NCBI RefSeq assembly: GCF_003057885.1
Contig: NZ_QAGK01000005.1
Location: forward strand, 1 to 64,000
DNA: 64,000 nucleotides
Direction: 5' to 3'
Source: Oceaniglobus ichthyenteri
GTDB lineage: Bacteria; Pseudomonadota; Alphaproteobacteria; Rhodobacterales; Rhodobacteraceae
Shown: positions 1 to 9,320 of the stretch, one piece after another
Layout of the letters: every line of letters starts with the position of its first letter
Numbering within the stretch: the first letter of the stretch is position 1
Translations under genes and position numbers: made by a program
Notes under the pieces: generated by a model
What the model was told of the DNA's origin: nothing
The model's database searches: none
The model's input: the letters and a program-made list of their open reading frames with translations, nothing else

Positions 1-466
1 GCCCCAGAACCAACCTCCGCGTCTCCGCTTCCGTCCGTCCCGTGCGCCCCGCCGCTGCATCTCTGCGCCGCCGGTGAGAGGGGTTCTACGGTTAGTAGCA
101 CATACCCGCAACCCCTTTTTTGGGAAACTTGCACTTTTTATGACATTCTCTGTTTTTTCTATGAAAACAACGGTTTCGCGCAATTTTTGAAATGAATACG
201 GGCCAGTTTGCGCAGCTTTCGTTCCCGCAGAACGCGCCGCACAACGGGGTGCGTCTGGTTTTTGCCGAGTCGGTTTGTCCAAACGGTCAATTTTTACCGA
301 AACGCCGGGCGATTCTGCCAGAATCAATCGCGAATCCCGCTGCCGACTCGGTTCTCCGACTCGCTTTTCCAGCCGATTCCCCGGATTGGCCGGTAATTTT
401 TCAGAATCGCCCCCCCTGTTGGCCGGCGCCTTCAACCGTCAGGGATGTGATTCTGCGCCACCAACG
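1..466. other. non-coding left edge with an AT-rich block
   Basis: I see no convincing gene here. The reading frames that cross the stretch on the plus strand lie antisense to msrQ or lack a ribosome site. Positions 105-190 are clearly AT-rich with A and T runs. On the minus strand they lead into a GC-rich stretch (positions 1-90) that reads like the leader of a transcription unit lying to the left of the window. What that unit is cannot be decided from this sequence. Confidence 0.4.
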
Positions 467-497
467 AAAAACGGCGCCCTCTTTACGAAGGGCGCCG
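467..497 (-). terminator. intrinsic terminator of msrPQ
   Basis: On the minus strand a 9-bp perfect stem (positions 489-497 pairing with 472-480, loop 481-488) is followed by five T residues at 471-467. It begins 26 bases after the msrQ stop codon and is a textbook Rho-independent terminator for the msrP-msrQ operon. Confidence 0.85.
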
Positions 498-522
498 CCA
501 GTCTGTGGGGTATCGTGCCGGG

Positions 523-1131
523 TCAGGCCCGGACCAATGCGCGGGGCAGGCGCAGGCGCGTGGCCAGCAATGCCAGAATCACGCCAAGGTAAATCAAAGG
601 CTCGATCTGCCAGCCCTTTACCAAAAGTACGAAATGCACGGCCCCCAGGATCGCCGTTATATACACCAGTTGATGCAGCCGCCGCCAACGCACCGGCCCA
701 AGCCGACGGATCGACCAGTTGTTCGACGTCAGTGCAAGCGGGATCATCAACACAAAACCCACCATCCCGACCGTGATATAGGGCCGTTTGAGAATGTCGG
801 CCCAGATCTGGCTGACGATCTGCACATCCAGCACCAACCAAACCAACAAATGCAGCGAGATGAGGTAAAACGTCATCAATCCCAACATCCGGCGAAACCG
901 GATCAGGTTGACGCCCGCAAATTTGCGCAGCGGCGTCACCGCAAGGGACGCGATCAGAACCTGCAGGCCAAGCTCGCCCAACCGATGCTCCAACTCTTTG
1001 ATCGGCTCAACACCCAGACCCCCGGTAAACCCGAGATAGAGCCACCAGAAAGGAATGGCGCCCAGCACCAGATAAAAAGGCCAGGTGGGCACTTTGCGTT
1101 GGAATTGGTTGATCGTGCTTGCCAGGGGCAT
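523..1131 (-). CDS. msrQ: MsrQ, heme-binding membrane subunit of the MsrPQ methionine sulfoxide reductase
   Basis: This integral membrane b-type cytochrome passes electrons from the quinone pool or respiratory chain to periplasmic MsrP, which repairs oxidised methionines in envelope proteins. The 202-residue product has about five to six hydrophobic helices and the ferric-reductase-like pattern of MsrQ, including histidines inside helices (LHLLVWL, LHQLVY and VHFVLL) that are the likely heme ligands. It directly follows msrP. A GTG start 36 bases upstream is open, but it would lie inside a hairpin, so the ATG giving MPLASTINQ is preferred. Family length is about 200 residues. Confidence 0.9.
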   Translation of the reverse strand: MPLASTINQFQRKVPTWPFYLVLGAIPFWWLYLGFTGGLGVEPIKELEHRLGELGLQVLIASLAVTPLRKFAGVNLIRFRRMLGLMTFYLISLHLLVWLVLDVQIVSQIWADILKRPYITVGMVGFVLMIPLALTSNNWSIRRLGPVRWRRLHQLVYITAILGAVHFVLLVKGWQIEPLIYLGVILALLATRLRLPRALVRA

Positions 1132-1156
1132 GAAATTCTCGCTGCATGTATATAGT

Positions 1157-1179
1157 AAGGGGCGCACGTGGCGCCCCTT
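1157..1179 (-). other. intercistronic hairpin between msrP and msrQ
   Basis: A perfect 9-bp inverted repeat (1157-1165 and 1171-1179) with a 5-base ACGTG-type loop begins four bases after the msrP stop. No T run follows it on the minus strand, so it is a poor terminator. It more likely marks an RNA processing or stabilising point, or a partial attenuator that lowers msrQ expression relative to msrP. Confidence 0.5.
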
Positions 1180-1182
1180 GGG

Positions 1183-2112
1183 TTAAAAGTTCTTGCTCAG
1201 GTCCATGCCGGTATACAACGATGCCACTTGTTCTTCGTATCCGTTGAACTTCAGCGTCGGGATACGTTTGGCAAAAAATCCACCGCCAACCATACGTTCG
1301 CTGGCCTGGCTCCACCGGGGGTGATCGACCTCGGGGTTTACGTTGCTATAAAATCCGTATTCACGGGCGTTGGCCATGTTCCAGCTGGTGGGCGGCTCTT
1401 TATCCATGACCGAAATGCGCACGATGCTTTTGATGGATTTGAACCCGTATTTCCATGGCACCACCAACCGCAAAGGCGCGCCGTTCTGGTTTGGGATCGG
1501 GTCGTCGTACAGGCCGGTCGCGATAATCGTCAGCGGATTCATCGCCTCATCCATGCGCAACCCTTCGCGGTAGGGCCATTCCAGATATCCACGGCTGATC
1601 CCCGGCATCACATCCGGCAGCACTGCGGTTTCAAAGGCCACATATTTACCACCCGGCTGTACGCCGACGCGGTTCAAAAGATCGGCCAGTTCAAATCCGA
1701 CCCACGGAATGACCATCGACCATGCCTCGACACAGCGAAACCGGTAAATCCGCTCTTCCAGATCGACACCTTTCATGATGTCGTCAAAGGAATAATCGCC
1801 CGGTTTGTCGACCAGACCGTCAATTTTGACCGACCAGGGATCAGTGGACATCGCACCGGCATTGCGCGCCGGATCTTCCTTGCCGACACCAAATTCGTAA
1901 TAGTTGTTATAGCTGGTGATCTCTTCCAGGCTGTTTGGCGTGGCATCGGTCGAAAATTTCGACGGTGCGGCGTTCAGCTTTGCCAGCGCCGGTGCCGCGA
2001 TGCTGCCCATGGCCAACGCGCCCGCCCCAACCATCAATTGCCGCCGATCCATGAATGCGGCCTTTGGGGTGACATCCGACCATTTCAAATCGCTTTTGTA
2101 TCGTCCGGCCAT
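1183..2112 (-). CDS. msrP: MsrP, periplasmic molybdopterin protein-methionine-sulfoxide reductase, catalytic subunit
   Basis: MsrP (formerly YedY) is a soluble molybdenum enzyme of the sulfite-oxidase fold that reduces methionine sulfoxide in periplasmic proteins, receiving electrons from MsrQ. The 309-residue product has a Tat-type leader with the twin arginine in MDRRQLMVGAG near residue 22, as expected for export with folded cofactor. The motif YRFRCVEAWSMVIPW contains the cysteine that ligates molybdenum in this family. The ATG at 2112 has a strong AAGGAG site, while the open frame 20 codons upstream lacks one. msrQ follows after a short hairpin-containing gap. Confidence 0.94.
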   Translation of the reverse strand: MAGRYKSDLKWSDVTPKAAFMDRRQLMVGAGALAMGSIAAPALAKLNAAPSKFSTDATPNSLEEITSYNNYYEFGVGKEDPARNAGAMSTDPWSVKIDGLVDKPGDYSFDDIMKGVDLEERIYRFRCVEAWSMVIPWVGFELADLLNRVGVQPGGKYVAFETAVLPDVMPGISRGYLEWPYREGLRMDEAMNPLTIIATGLYDDPIPNQNGAPLRLVVPWKYGFKSIKSIVRISVMDKEPPTSWNMANAREYGFYSNVNPEVDHPRWSQASERMVGGGFFAKRIPTLKFNGYEEQVASLYTGMDLSKNF

Positions 2113-2444
2113 CCTGTTCTCCTTGATCTGTTGTGCGGTTGCTTTGGTTATATGTAGCGCGGGCAGGGCCATGCGCCAAATATTCAGCAGTCACGTTGCC
2201 GTTCAGACGTTGTAACATTCTTTTGTAAATCCACGCGTCAGAGCGCAAAAAGTTTCACCAACACGCCCCGGTTCGTTGACTTTATTGTGAGTGGTCAAAT
2301 CGCACGCCGCTGGCTTAGGCGGCGGCGGGCAAAAATCAATGCCCCGCTTTTGCCATCGGCAGGTTTCCCCGGGTGAACCAAAACCCCGTTCCCCCGTATC
2401 CCTTTCAATGCCGCATCTGGCAGAGCTTAAAATTGGAGAACACG
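2113..2444. promoter_or_regulatory. divergent intergenic region between msrP and the fasciclin gene
   Basis: This 332-bp gap must hold the promoters of leftward msrPQ and of the rightward fasciclin gene. A TTGACT hexamer at 2275-2280 is a possible -35 for the plus strand, but no good -10 lies at the right distance. I found no recognisable operator, and no gene is supported here. Confidence 0.4.
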
Positions 2445-2927
<483 letters not shown>

Positions 2928-2951
2928 GATCGGTTTTCACCCAACACATCA

Positions 2952-2979
2952 GGCGCCCCCGCAAAGGGGCGCCTTTTTT
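2952..2979 (+). terminator. intrinsic terminator after the fasciclin gene
   Basis: An 8-bp GC-only stem (2952-2959 and 2966-2973) with a 6-base loop is followed at once by six T residues, 24 bases beyond the fasciclin stop codon. Confidence 0.92.
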
Positions 2980-3032
2980 GCTGGCCATGTGGGTGACCCT
3001 GAACAATTGGATCTTTATAGGCGATCAGAAAA

Positions 3033-3665
3033 TTACTTTTCCTCAGGCTCAGATGAAAACAATACCTGTCCAAGATTTGTATTTGGCCCAAAATCCCGAT
3101 GCATAAGGTACCCATCCGCGATGTATAAATTGCGAAGAAGATATAATTCGGTTTCATCTGCAATGGTTAGCGCCAATGCGTCGCCATCATCTGATGCGAC
3201 TATTGACACCGTGTCATCTTGCAGCGCGATATTTTCAGTGATTTCACGAACTTTATAGGGGTCCGTAACGCGCTCTATCGAGAAATAACAAGCGCCTTCA
3301 AAAGCGCCGACGCCAACCAGAGTAATTCCACCAACTATTACAGTTACCGGAGCCATTAAAATGGCCCCTATGGTGCCTGCTGCACCGGCAGTTCCTGCTA
3401 TGATACCCACAGTTCCCGCGCCGGAAACTCCTGCAGCGGTCGATCCTAGCATAGTAAGGCCGGAGCCGGCATGCACGAGCGTATAGTAACCCGCAGCTTT
3501 CATGCCGATACCGGCGGCGGCACCACCCCCTGCGATGGCTGTCCCGACCGATGCTGTTGTTTTCCCGACAAGACTCGAGGGTTTGTAGTCACATACCCCG
3601 GCACATGCACCGCTTGCAAATGCAATTGAAGCCACAACCAAAGTTGAAACCAATCCAATTTTCAT
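3033..3665 (-). CDS. secreted glycine-zipper protein of unknown function
   Basis: I do not recognise this 210-residue protein. A signal peptide (residues 1 to about 23, ending in ASGACAG) is followed by a region from about residue 40 to 125 made almost entirely of glycine, alanine and small hydrophobic residues (for example GTAIAGGGAAAGIG and VGIIAGTAGAAGTIG). Such glycine-zipper segments form membrane helices or pores. The last 80 residues are polar and acidic. The ATG at 3665 has a good GGGAGA site. The gene is visibly AT-richer than its neighbours, uses AT-ending codons more freely, and sits alone between two terminators, which hints at recent acquisition. A cell-surface or toxin-like role is possible but unproven. 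Confidence 0.7.
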   Translation of the reverse strand: MKIGLVSTLVVASIAFASGACAGVCDYKPSSLVGKTTASVGTAIAGGGAAAGIGMKAAGYYTLVHAGSGLTMLGSTAAGVSGAGTVGIIAGTAGAAGTIGAILMAPVTVIVGGITLVGVGAFEGACYFSIERVTDPYKVREITENIALQDDTVSIVASDDGDALALTIADETELYLLRNLYIADGYLMHRDFGPNTNLGQVLFSSEPEEK

Positions 3666-3809
3666 CGTGATCTCCCTAACAAATTGGAATCGAAACTCCT
3701 TCATGCAATATGCACCGACCGAAGCAACCACTATAAATCAGTAGGGTCAACATACTACCCACCTTTATGGTTTTTCGGATAAAACACCACACGAAACTCA
3801 AAAGTTACA

Positions 3810-3842
3810 GGGGCGCCCCAATCTAGGGCGCCCCATTTTTTT
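3810..3842. terminator. probable terminator downstream of clpB
   Basis: A perfect 9-bp GC stem (3810-3818 and 3826-3834) with a 7-base loop is flanked on the right by seven T residues on the plus strand. It begins 12 bases after the clpB stop on the minus strand. The T run is in the plus orientation, so as a clpB terminator it is not ideal, although stem strength and position fit. Confidence 0.6.
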
Positions 3843-3854
3843 CAACTGATCCGC

Positions 3855-6470
3855 TTAATGCACAACCGCATCTTCGGGCGGTGTGCGGTTGCTGGTGGAT
3901 ACGCGGTCGCCCACCATCAACCCATCGGCCCCGGCGCTGACATGCACCGTCTGGCCATCGCGGACATCACCGGCCAGGATCATTTCGGCCAACTGATCCT
4001 GCAGCGCGCGCTGGATCACCCGTTTCAACGGGCGGGCGCCGAACACGGGGTCGTACCCCTCATCCGCCAGCCATTTCTTGGCACCGTCGTCCAGATCCAG
4101 CGTGATCTTGCGCCCAATCAGGCGCTTTTCCAGCAGACCAAGCTGAATATCGACGATTCCGCCCATATCCTCGCGGCCCAACCGATCAAAGATGATCGTT
4201 TCATCCAGCCGGTTCAGGAATTCGGGCCGGAAATGGGCGCGCACCGCCTCCATCACATCGCGTTTGGCGGCACTCGCATCGGCCCCCTCTGGCAACTGGC
4301 TCAGCGCCTGCGCGCCAAGGTTGCTGGTCAGGATAATCAACGTTTGCTTGAAATCCACGGTCCGCCCCTGACCATCGGTCAGGATCCCATCATCCAGCAC
4401 CTGCAACAGCACGTTGAACACATCGGGGTGCGCTTTTTCGACCTCGTCAAACAAAACCACCTGATAAGGGCGGCGGCGTACGGCCTCGGTCAACACGCCA
4501 CCTTCGTCATATCCGACATAGCCGGGTGGGGCACCGATCAGACGGGACACGGCGTGTTTCTCCATGAACTCACTCATGTCGATCCGCACCATGGCGCTGT
4601 CGTCATCAAACAGATATTCGGCCAATGCCTTGGTCAGCTCGGTTTTACCCACACCCGTTGGCCCAAGAAACAGGAAGCTGCCCAAAGGCCGCGCTTCGTC
4701 GTTCAGGCCCGCACGCGCCCGGCGCACCGCATTTGCCACAGCCTTGACCGCCGTGCACTGTCCGATCACCCGCTTGCCGATCTGCTCTTCCATGCGCAAC
4801 AGCTTGTCCCGCTCGCCCTCCAACATCTTGGATGTCGGAATCCCGGTCCAGCGTTCGACGACCCCGGCAATCTGTTCGGGGCGCACGGCCTCTTCGACCA
4901 TGATGTCGGCTTCGCTGTCTTCGGCCAGCTCAAGCTGCTTTTCCAACTGCGGAATCACACCATACGAAAGCTCGCCAGCCTTGGCCAAATTGCCCTCGCG
5001 TTTGGCGATGTCCAATTCGGCACGGGCGCGATCCAACTGTTCCTTCAGCCCACGCGCACCTTCCAGCTTGTCACGCTCGGCCTGCCATTTCGCGGTCAGC
5101 TCGCTTGAGCGTTCCTGCAATTCGGCAAGATCCTTTTCCAACGCGTCCAGACGATCTTTCGATGCCTGATCGTCTTCTTTCTTAAGCGCCTCTGCCTCGA
5201 TCTGTTTTTGCAGAATGTCGCGGTCAAGCGCATCCAGGGCTTCGGGTTTTGAATCGACTTCCATGCGCAACCGGCTGGCGGCCTCATCCATCAGGTCAAT
5301 CGCCTTGTCCGGCAAAAACCGGTCGGTGATGTAACGGTGCGAAAGCGTCGCCGCTGCCACCAGGGCACTGTCGGAAATCCGCACACCATGGTGCAGTTCG
5401 TATTTTTCCTTGATCCCGCGCAGAATTGAAATGGTGTCTTCAACCGTTGGTTCCTCAACCATCACCGGTTGGAACCGCCGCGCCAAAGCCGCGTCTTTTT
5501 CAACGTATTTACGGTATTCATTCAACGTGGTCGCGCCAACACAGTGCAATTCACCCCGCGCAAGCGACGGTTTGATCAGGTTCGCGGCATCCATCGCGCC
5601 GTCGCCCTTACCGGCGCCAACCAATGTATGCATTTCGTCAATGAACAGAATGATCTCACCCGCAGCGGCAGTGACTTCGTTCAGAACCGCCTTCAGCCGC
5701 TCTTCAAACTCACCACGATATTTCGCGCCCGCAATCAGCGCGCCCATATCCAGCGCCAAAAGGCGTTTGTTGCGCAGGGATTCAGGCACATCGCCATTTA
5801 TGATGCGCAGGGCCAGACCTTCGGCAATCGCGGTCTTACCCACGCCGGGTTCACCAATCAGCACCGGGTTGTTTTTGGTCCGGCGCGACAGCACCTGCAT
5901 CGTGCGGCGGATTTCTTCGTCACGGCCGATGATCGGGTCGATCTTCCCTTCCTCGGCACGTTGAGTCAAATCCGACGCATATTTCTTCAATGCATCATAG
6001 CTGTCTTCGGCGCTGGCGGAATCCGCCGTGCGGCCCTTGCGAATGTCGTTGATTGCGGTGTTCAACCCCTGGGCGGTCACGCCGCCCGCGTCCAATGCAT
6101 CTTTGGCATTGGATTTCACCATGGTCAGCGCCATCAGGATTCGTTCAACAGGAACAAAGGCATCGCCTGCCTTGGTCGCCAGTTTTTCAGCCTCGGCCAA
6201 CACCTTTCCGGTGCTTTGATCCATATAGGTTTGTCCGGCATCACCTGTCACCTTGGGCATCTTGCCCATGGCCAGTTCAACCGCCTCAACCACCCGCGCA
6301 GGCGCGCCGCCCGCCGAAGAAATAAGGTTTGTGGCTAATCCCTGTTCATCATCAAGCAACGCTTTTAGCAGATGCTCGGGCGCAAGCCGCTGATGGCTTT
6401 CGCGCATTGCGATCGTCTGGGCGGCCTGAATGAATCCGCGCGACCGCTCGGTGAACTTATCAAGGTTCAT
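3855..6470 (-). CDS. clpB: ClpB disaggregase, Hsp100 AAA+ chaperone
   Basis: ClpB threads aggregated proteins through its hexameric pore and works with DnaK/DnaJ/GrpE in cytoplasmic heat-shock recovery. The 871-residue product is full length: N-terminal double Clp-N repeat (1-150), first AAA+ domain with Walker A GEPGVGKT near residue 206, coiled-coil middle domain (about 410-530, rich in E, K and L), then a second AAA+ domain with [10 protein letters not shown] near residue 605. Aromatic pore loops (KYRGE and GYVGYDEGG) are intact. The ATG at 6470 has an AAAGGAG site. A heat-shock-type promoter lies upstream. The gene is monocistronic. Confidence 0.97.
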   Translation of the reverse strand: MNLDKFTERSRGFIQAAQTIAMRESHQRLAPEHLLKALLDDEQGLATNLISSAGGAPARVVEAVELAMGKMPKVTGDAGQTYMDQSTGKVLAEAEKLATKAGDAFVPVERILMALTMVKSNAKDALDAGGVTAQGLNTAINDIRKGRTADSASAEDSYDALKKYASDLTQRAEEGKIDPIIGRDEEIRRTMQVLSRRTKNNPVLIGEPGVGKTAIAEGLALRIINGDVPESLRNKRLLALDMGALIAGAKYRGEFEERLKAVLNEVTAAAGEIILFIDEMHTLVGAGKGDGAMDAANLIKPSLARGELHCVGATTLNEYRKYVEKDAALARRFQPVMVEEPTVEDTISILRGIKEKYELHHGVRISDSALVAAATLSHRYITDRFLPDKAIDLMDEAASRLRMEVDSKPEALDALDRDILQKQIEAEALKKEDDQASKDRLDALEKDLAELQERSSELTAKWQAERDKLEGARGLKEQLDRARAELDIAKREGNLAKAGELSYGVIPQLEKQLELAEDSEADIMVEEAVRPEQIAGVVERWTGIPTSKMLEGERDKLLRMEEQIGKRVIGQCTAVKAVANAVRRARAGLNDEARPLGSFLFLGPTGVGKTELTKALAEYLFDDDSAMVRIDMSEFMEKHAVSRLIGAPPGYVGYDEGGVLTEAVRRRPYQVVLFDEVEKAHPDVFNVLLQVLDDGILTDGQGRTVDFKQTLIILTSNLGAQALSQLPEGADASAAKRDVMEAVRAHFRPEFLNRLDETIIFDRLGREDMGGIVDIQLGLLEKRLIGRKITLDLDDGAKKWLADEGYDPVFGARPLKRVIQRALQDQLAEMILAGDVRDGQTVHVSAGADGLMVGDRVSTSNRTPPEDAVVH

Positions 6471-6546
6471 GGGTCTCTCCTTTGGTTAAGCGCCCGATGA
6501 AAACACCCGCTTTGGCGGCATGTGATCGTTTGGGCCTTGTTACCAA

Positions 6547-6576
6547 GAAATGGGAAGCCGTCGCGCCTGTGTCAAG
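6547..6576 (-). promoter_or_regulatory. candidate RpoH (sigma-32) promoter of clpB
   Basis: On the minus strand CTTGAC (6576-6571) is followed after 16 bases by CCCATTTC (6554-6547). This resembles the general heat-shock consensus CTTGAA-N(11-16)-CCCCATNT, and it would start transcription roughly 65-70 bases before the clpB ATG. The match was made by eye. Position before a classical heat-shock gene supports it. Confidence 0.6.
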
Positions 6577-6622
6577 ATCGCAACAGGCCCATTTTGGGCC
6601 AATGGCAAGGGGGCTTTTCAAG

Positions 6623-6964
6623 ATGAGAAGACAGGCTAAACCACCGAAAGAAATGCAAATCATCGGAATCAACATTGATGATCTGCGGTTTGAGGCGGCA
6701 CCGGGACGGCACCGCGCCCGGGTGCAATTTCGTTATGATCTGACCGATACCGAAGAAACCGGCACCACAGACTGCCTGTGTCATTCCGATTTGCCGATAA
6801 ACGCCGCCCCCGAACAGGTGCGCGACGCCTTGATCGACAACGCCATCGGGCAACTGCGCCGCATGCCCGAAATGTGGCTGGGTGAGGCACAGCTTACCTT
6901 TCGCACTGCCGCGACACCGGCAAATTTTATGCCTGCAAAATCGAATTTCCCCTATGGCCCGTGA
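6623..6964 (+). CDS. conserved-looking small protein, function unknown
   Basis: This 113-residue soluble protein has no signal peptide or membrane segment and was not recognised. It begins MRRQAKPPKEMQIIGINI. The core from about residue 11 alternates beta-type hydrophobic residues and ends in a helix (VRDALIDNAIGQLRRMP). Its opening resembles that of the next gene (see findings). An internal ATG at 6653 giving MQIIGINID is the main alternative start and would make a 103-residue product. The start chosen here follows a weak GGGGG site. The clpB promoter lies just upstream on the other strand. Confidence 0.6.
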   Translation: MRRQAKPPKEMQIIGINIDDLRFEAAPGRHRARVQFRYDLTDTEETGTTDCLCHSDLPINAAPEQVRDALIDNAIGQLRRMPEMWLGEAQLTFRTAATPANFMPAKSNFPYGP

Positions 6965-7098
6965 AACTTATCCACAGGTTCCGGCATTGTATTTGCAAGA
7001 GCGCACAACAGCGCAAGACCCGAGGTAGGCGGTGTCACGTTCATCGTTTCCCCCAACCATAAGACACGGCGATAACATTACCCTAAAGGATCAAGCAG

Positions 7099-7341
7099 AT
7101 GATCATTCTTGAGGCAAATATCAGCAATATCACCCGTGACCGCGATTTTGGCATGATCGAAGCGCGCGTCACCCTGTACGCCAAAACCCGGACCGGGCAA
7201 CCGCCACGGCCCATCTCGGTACATACCCATGTCCCGGCCCGCGGTGGCAATCTGCGCGCGCGTTTGGTGGCCGATGCCAGCCTGATGGCCCGGTATTTGA
7301 TGCAACAGCCCAAAACAACCCCGCTGCACCGGGCGGCGTAA
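7099..7341 (+). CDS. small 80-residue protein, function unknown
   Basis: The product is soluble and basic at its C-terminus, with pattern beta (MIILEANISNI), beta (GMIEARVTLYAKT), a proline-rich turn, then a helix (LRARLVADASLMARYLM). It was not recognised. The start is supported by an AAGGA site 8 bases before the ATG. It lies 66 bases ahead of pyrF on the same strand and is probably cotranscribed with it. The layout of strands and helix resembles the preceding gene, which suggests a small family. Confidence 0.65.
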   Translation: MIILEANISNITRDRDFGMIEARVTLYAKTRTGQPPRPISVHTHVPARGGNLRARLVADASLMARYLMQQPKTTPLHRAA

Positions 7342-7407
7342 CCCCTTGCAATATGGCGCGGCCTTGCCCATCAACAGGCCGGACCGCCTCCAACACAAGG
7401 ACACGCC

Positions 7408-8103
7408 ATGACACCCCCCGACAACCGCCTGATCGTTGCACTGGATGTGCCAAATGCCGTTGCAGGGCTGGAATTGGTCGAAAAAATCGGACCCGCCGTC
7501 GGTTTTTATAAGATCGGGCTTGGGATGCTGACGGGCGGCGGCATGGCATTGGCGATTGAACTAAAGGAAAAGCACCAGAAACGTATCTTTCTGGATATGA
7601 AACTGTTCGATATCAGCGCCACGATCGAGGCTGCAGTGCGCGGATTGGCCCAGTTTGATCTGGATTTCCTCACCGTGCATGGCGACCCCCACGTGATACG
7701 CGCCGCCCGGATCGGTGCCGAAAACAGCAACCTTAAAATACTTGGCATCACCATTCTCACGTCGCTTGAACGGCCCGATCTGGATGAATGCCTGCTGCGC
7801 GATGGTGCGGTGCCACAAATGGTGATCGACCGCGCCGCCCGCGCGTTTGAGGCCGGGGCGCATGGTGTGGTCGCCTCACCACAAGAGGCGGCGGCGATCC
7901 GCGCCTTGCCCGAAGCCGCAGGCAGGCTGATCGTTACGCCCGGTGTGCGATTGGGCAGCGTCGCGCAAGACGATCAGAAACGCACCGCCTCGGCCGCCGA
8001 GGCAATTTCCAATGGTGCCGATCATATCGTGGTCGGTCGCCCGATCTGGCGCGCGCCCGATCCGGCACAGGCCGCACAGGCGATGCTGTCGTCACTGCCG
8101 TAA
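7408..8103 (+). CDS. pyrF: orotidine 5'-phosphate decarboxylase
   Basis: PyrF removes CO2 from orotidine monophosphate to give UMP, the last step of pyrimidine synthesis. The 231-residue TIM-barrel protein has the substrate-binding start (LIVALDVPNA), the catalytic Asp-Lys-Asp patch in FLDMKLFDIS, the VHGD strand, and the phosphate-gripping C-terminal VVGRPIWRAPDP motif. The central motif reads DMKLFDIS where many family members have DLKFHDIPNT, but the catalytic lysine and both aspartates are kept. The ATG follows an AAGGA site. Confidence 0.96.
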   Translation: MTPPDNRLIVALDVPNAVAGLELVEKIGPAVGFYKIGLGMLTGGGMALAIELKEKHQKRIFLDMKLFDISATIEAAVRGLAQFDLDFLTVHGDPHVIRAARIGAENSNLKILGITILTSLERPDLDECLLRDGAVPQMVIDRAARAFEAGAHGVVASPQEAAAIRALPEAAGRLIVTPGVRLGSVAQDDQKRTASAAEAISNGADHIVVGRPIWRAPDPAQAAQAMLSSLP

Positions 8104-8119
8104 GGGCGGGGCCTGCCAT

Positions 8120-8404
8120 TCAGTCGTTAACGTCATGGTCAAACAGTTTCACCTGACCATGGCGCAAACCCACGATCCGGCGCAGCGCGACCCACGCCAG
8201 CAAAGACAGCACCGCAAATATCACCAGCGTGATCGGCAATGATCCCGCCATCCACAGGGCAACCGGACCGCCAACCAGAAACAGCACCGCCACGATCCCC
8301 GCCCCAATGGCAAAGCCCAACAGAATAAATCCCGGCAGCAACATTTCCAGACACCCCAGCACCAACGCGGCGGCGCCCCAGATCCACCAATCTGACCAGA
8401 TCAT
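8120..8404 (-). CDS. NfeD-like membrane protein
   Basis: This short NfeD-family protein of 94 residues has three hydrophobic segments (about residues 5-25, 27-48 and 52-70) and a small polar tail. Short NfeD proteins partner with stomatin/SPFH proteins in membrane microdomains, and the stomatin gene is directly upstream with a 4-base ATGA overlap, implying translational coupling. The C-terminal OB-fold found in longer NfeD proteins is reduced here to about 20 residues, so this is the truncated NfeD type. It converges on pyrF. Confidence 0.85.
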   Translation of the reverse strand: MIWSDWWIWGAAALVLGCLEMLLPGFILLGFAIGAGIVAVLFLVGGPVALWMAGSLPITLVIFAVLSLLAWVALRRIVGLRHGQVKLFDHDVND

Positions 8405-9300
8405 GGTTTGCGCCCGAACATCATCTTGAACGCATCACCAAAGGCGTCGACCGCATCCGATGGCAGAACGATGGTTTGATTGCCGGGCTTTTCCGCGACT
8501 TTGCCAAGGGCCTCGACCTGTTTCAGGGCGACGTTGTATTGCGCCGCCTCCATGCCGTTTTCGCGAATGGCCTGGGCCACCACGGCGGTTGCATAAGCTT
8601 CGGCGTCGGCCTGAATGCGGCGTGCTTCGGCGACCTTTTGCGCCTGATACAATTGCGCATCGGCGTTCAATTCGACCGAGCGTTTGGCGCCTTCGGCCTC
8701 GGTCACTTGCGCACGGCGGGCGCGTTCGGCATTCAGCTGTTGCAACATCGCCTCGCGGGTGGATTGATCAAGATTCACATCCAACAATTCGGCGCGCGTC
8801 ACCTCAATGCCCCAATCATCCACCGCTGATTCAACCTGTATTTTGATCTTGCCAATCAATTCGGCGCGGTTGGATTGCACCTCGTCCAGCTCCATCATGC
8901 CGATTTCGGCGCGCACGATCCCCGCCACCACCGTGGCAATCGCCGCATCCACATCGCGGATTCGGTACACCGTTTTTTCCGGGTGCAAAATCCGGTAAAA
9001 CACCGATGTTTCGACCCGCACCAACACGTTGTCACGGGTGATCGCGTCTTGTTCGGCATTGGGCAATTGCCGTTCCAGAACGGACACCTTGTGCGCCACC
9101 TTATCCAGAAACGGCACGATCAGATTGATTCCCGGGCCCAGAACACTGCGCAATCGGCCAAACCGTTCGACCACGAATTTATCCGACTGGGGTACGATTC
9201 GCACGCCCAGCAAAACACACAACAGAATGAACAGCGCCAACATGATCAGCACGATATTCCCACCGATCAGATCGATCAGCGCCGTTTCAATATCCATCAC
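8401..9300 (-). CDS. SPFH/stomatin-family membrane protein, QmcA type
   Basis: This 299-residue protein has one N-terminal transmembrane helix (about residues 14-32), an SPFH/band-7 domain (about 35-200; VPQSDKFVVERFGR, then LGPGINLIVPFLDKV), and an Ala/Glu-rich coiled coil (about 200-275) that drives ring-like oligomers. Members of this family form large membrane-anchored cages and influence membrane proteases and microdomains. It forms a two-gene operon with the NfeD-like gene. Two consecutive ATG codons (9300 and 9297) could start translation. Confidence 0.9.
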   Translation of the reverse strand: MMDIETALIDLIGGNIVLIMLALFILLCVLLGVRIVPQSDKFVVERFGRLRSVLGPGINLIVPFLDKVAHKVSVLERQLPNAEQDAITRDNVLVRVETSVFYRILHPEKTVYRIRDVDAAIATVVAGIVRAEIGMMELDEVQSNRAELIGKIKIQVESAVDDWGIEVTRAELLDVNLDQSTREAMLQQLNAERARRAQVTEAEGAKRSVELNADAQLYQAQKVAEARRIQADAEAYATAVVAQAIRENGMEAAQYNVALKQVEALGKVAEKPGNQTIVLPSDAVDAFGDAFKMMFGRKP

Positions 9301-9320
9301 CTACTCCAAAATCTGGGCCG

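Noticed and set aside
192-776. 194-residue frame on the plus strand
   Set aside because: It has no ribosome site or recognisable protein features and its second half is antisense to msrQ.
1132-1167. Longer msrQ start at a GTG
   Set aside because: The GTG is inside the intercistronic hairpin and the added residues do not resemble MsrQ N-termini.
6968-6976. TTATCCACA, a perfect DnaA box
   Set aside because: Only a single box, without others in the same region or AT-rich unwinding DNA. Chance occurrence is likely, so no origin is called.
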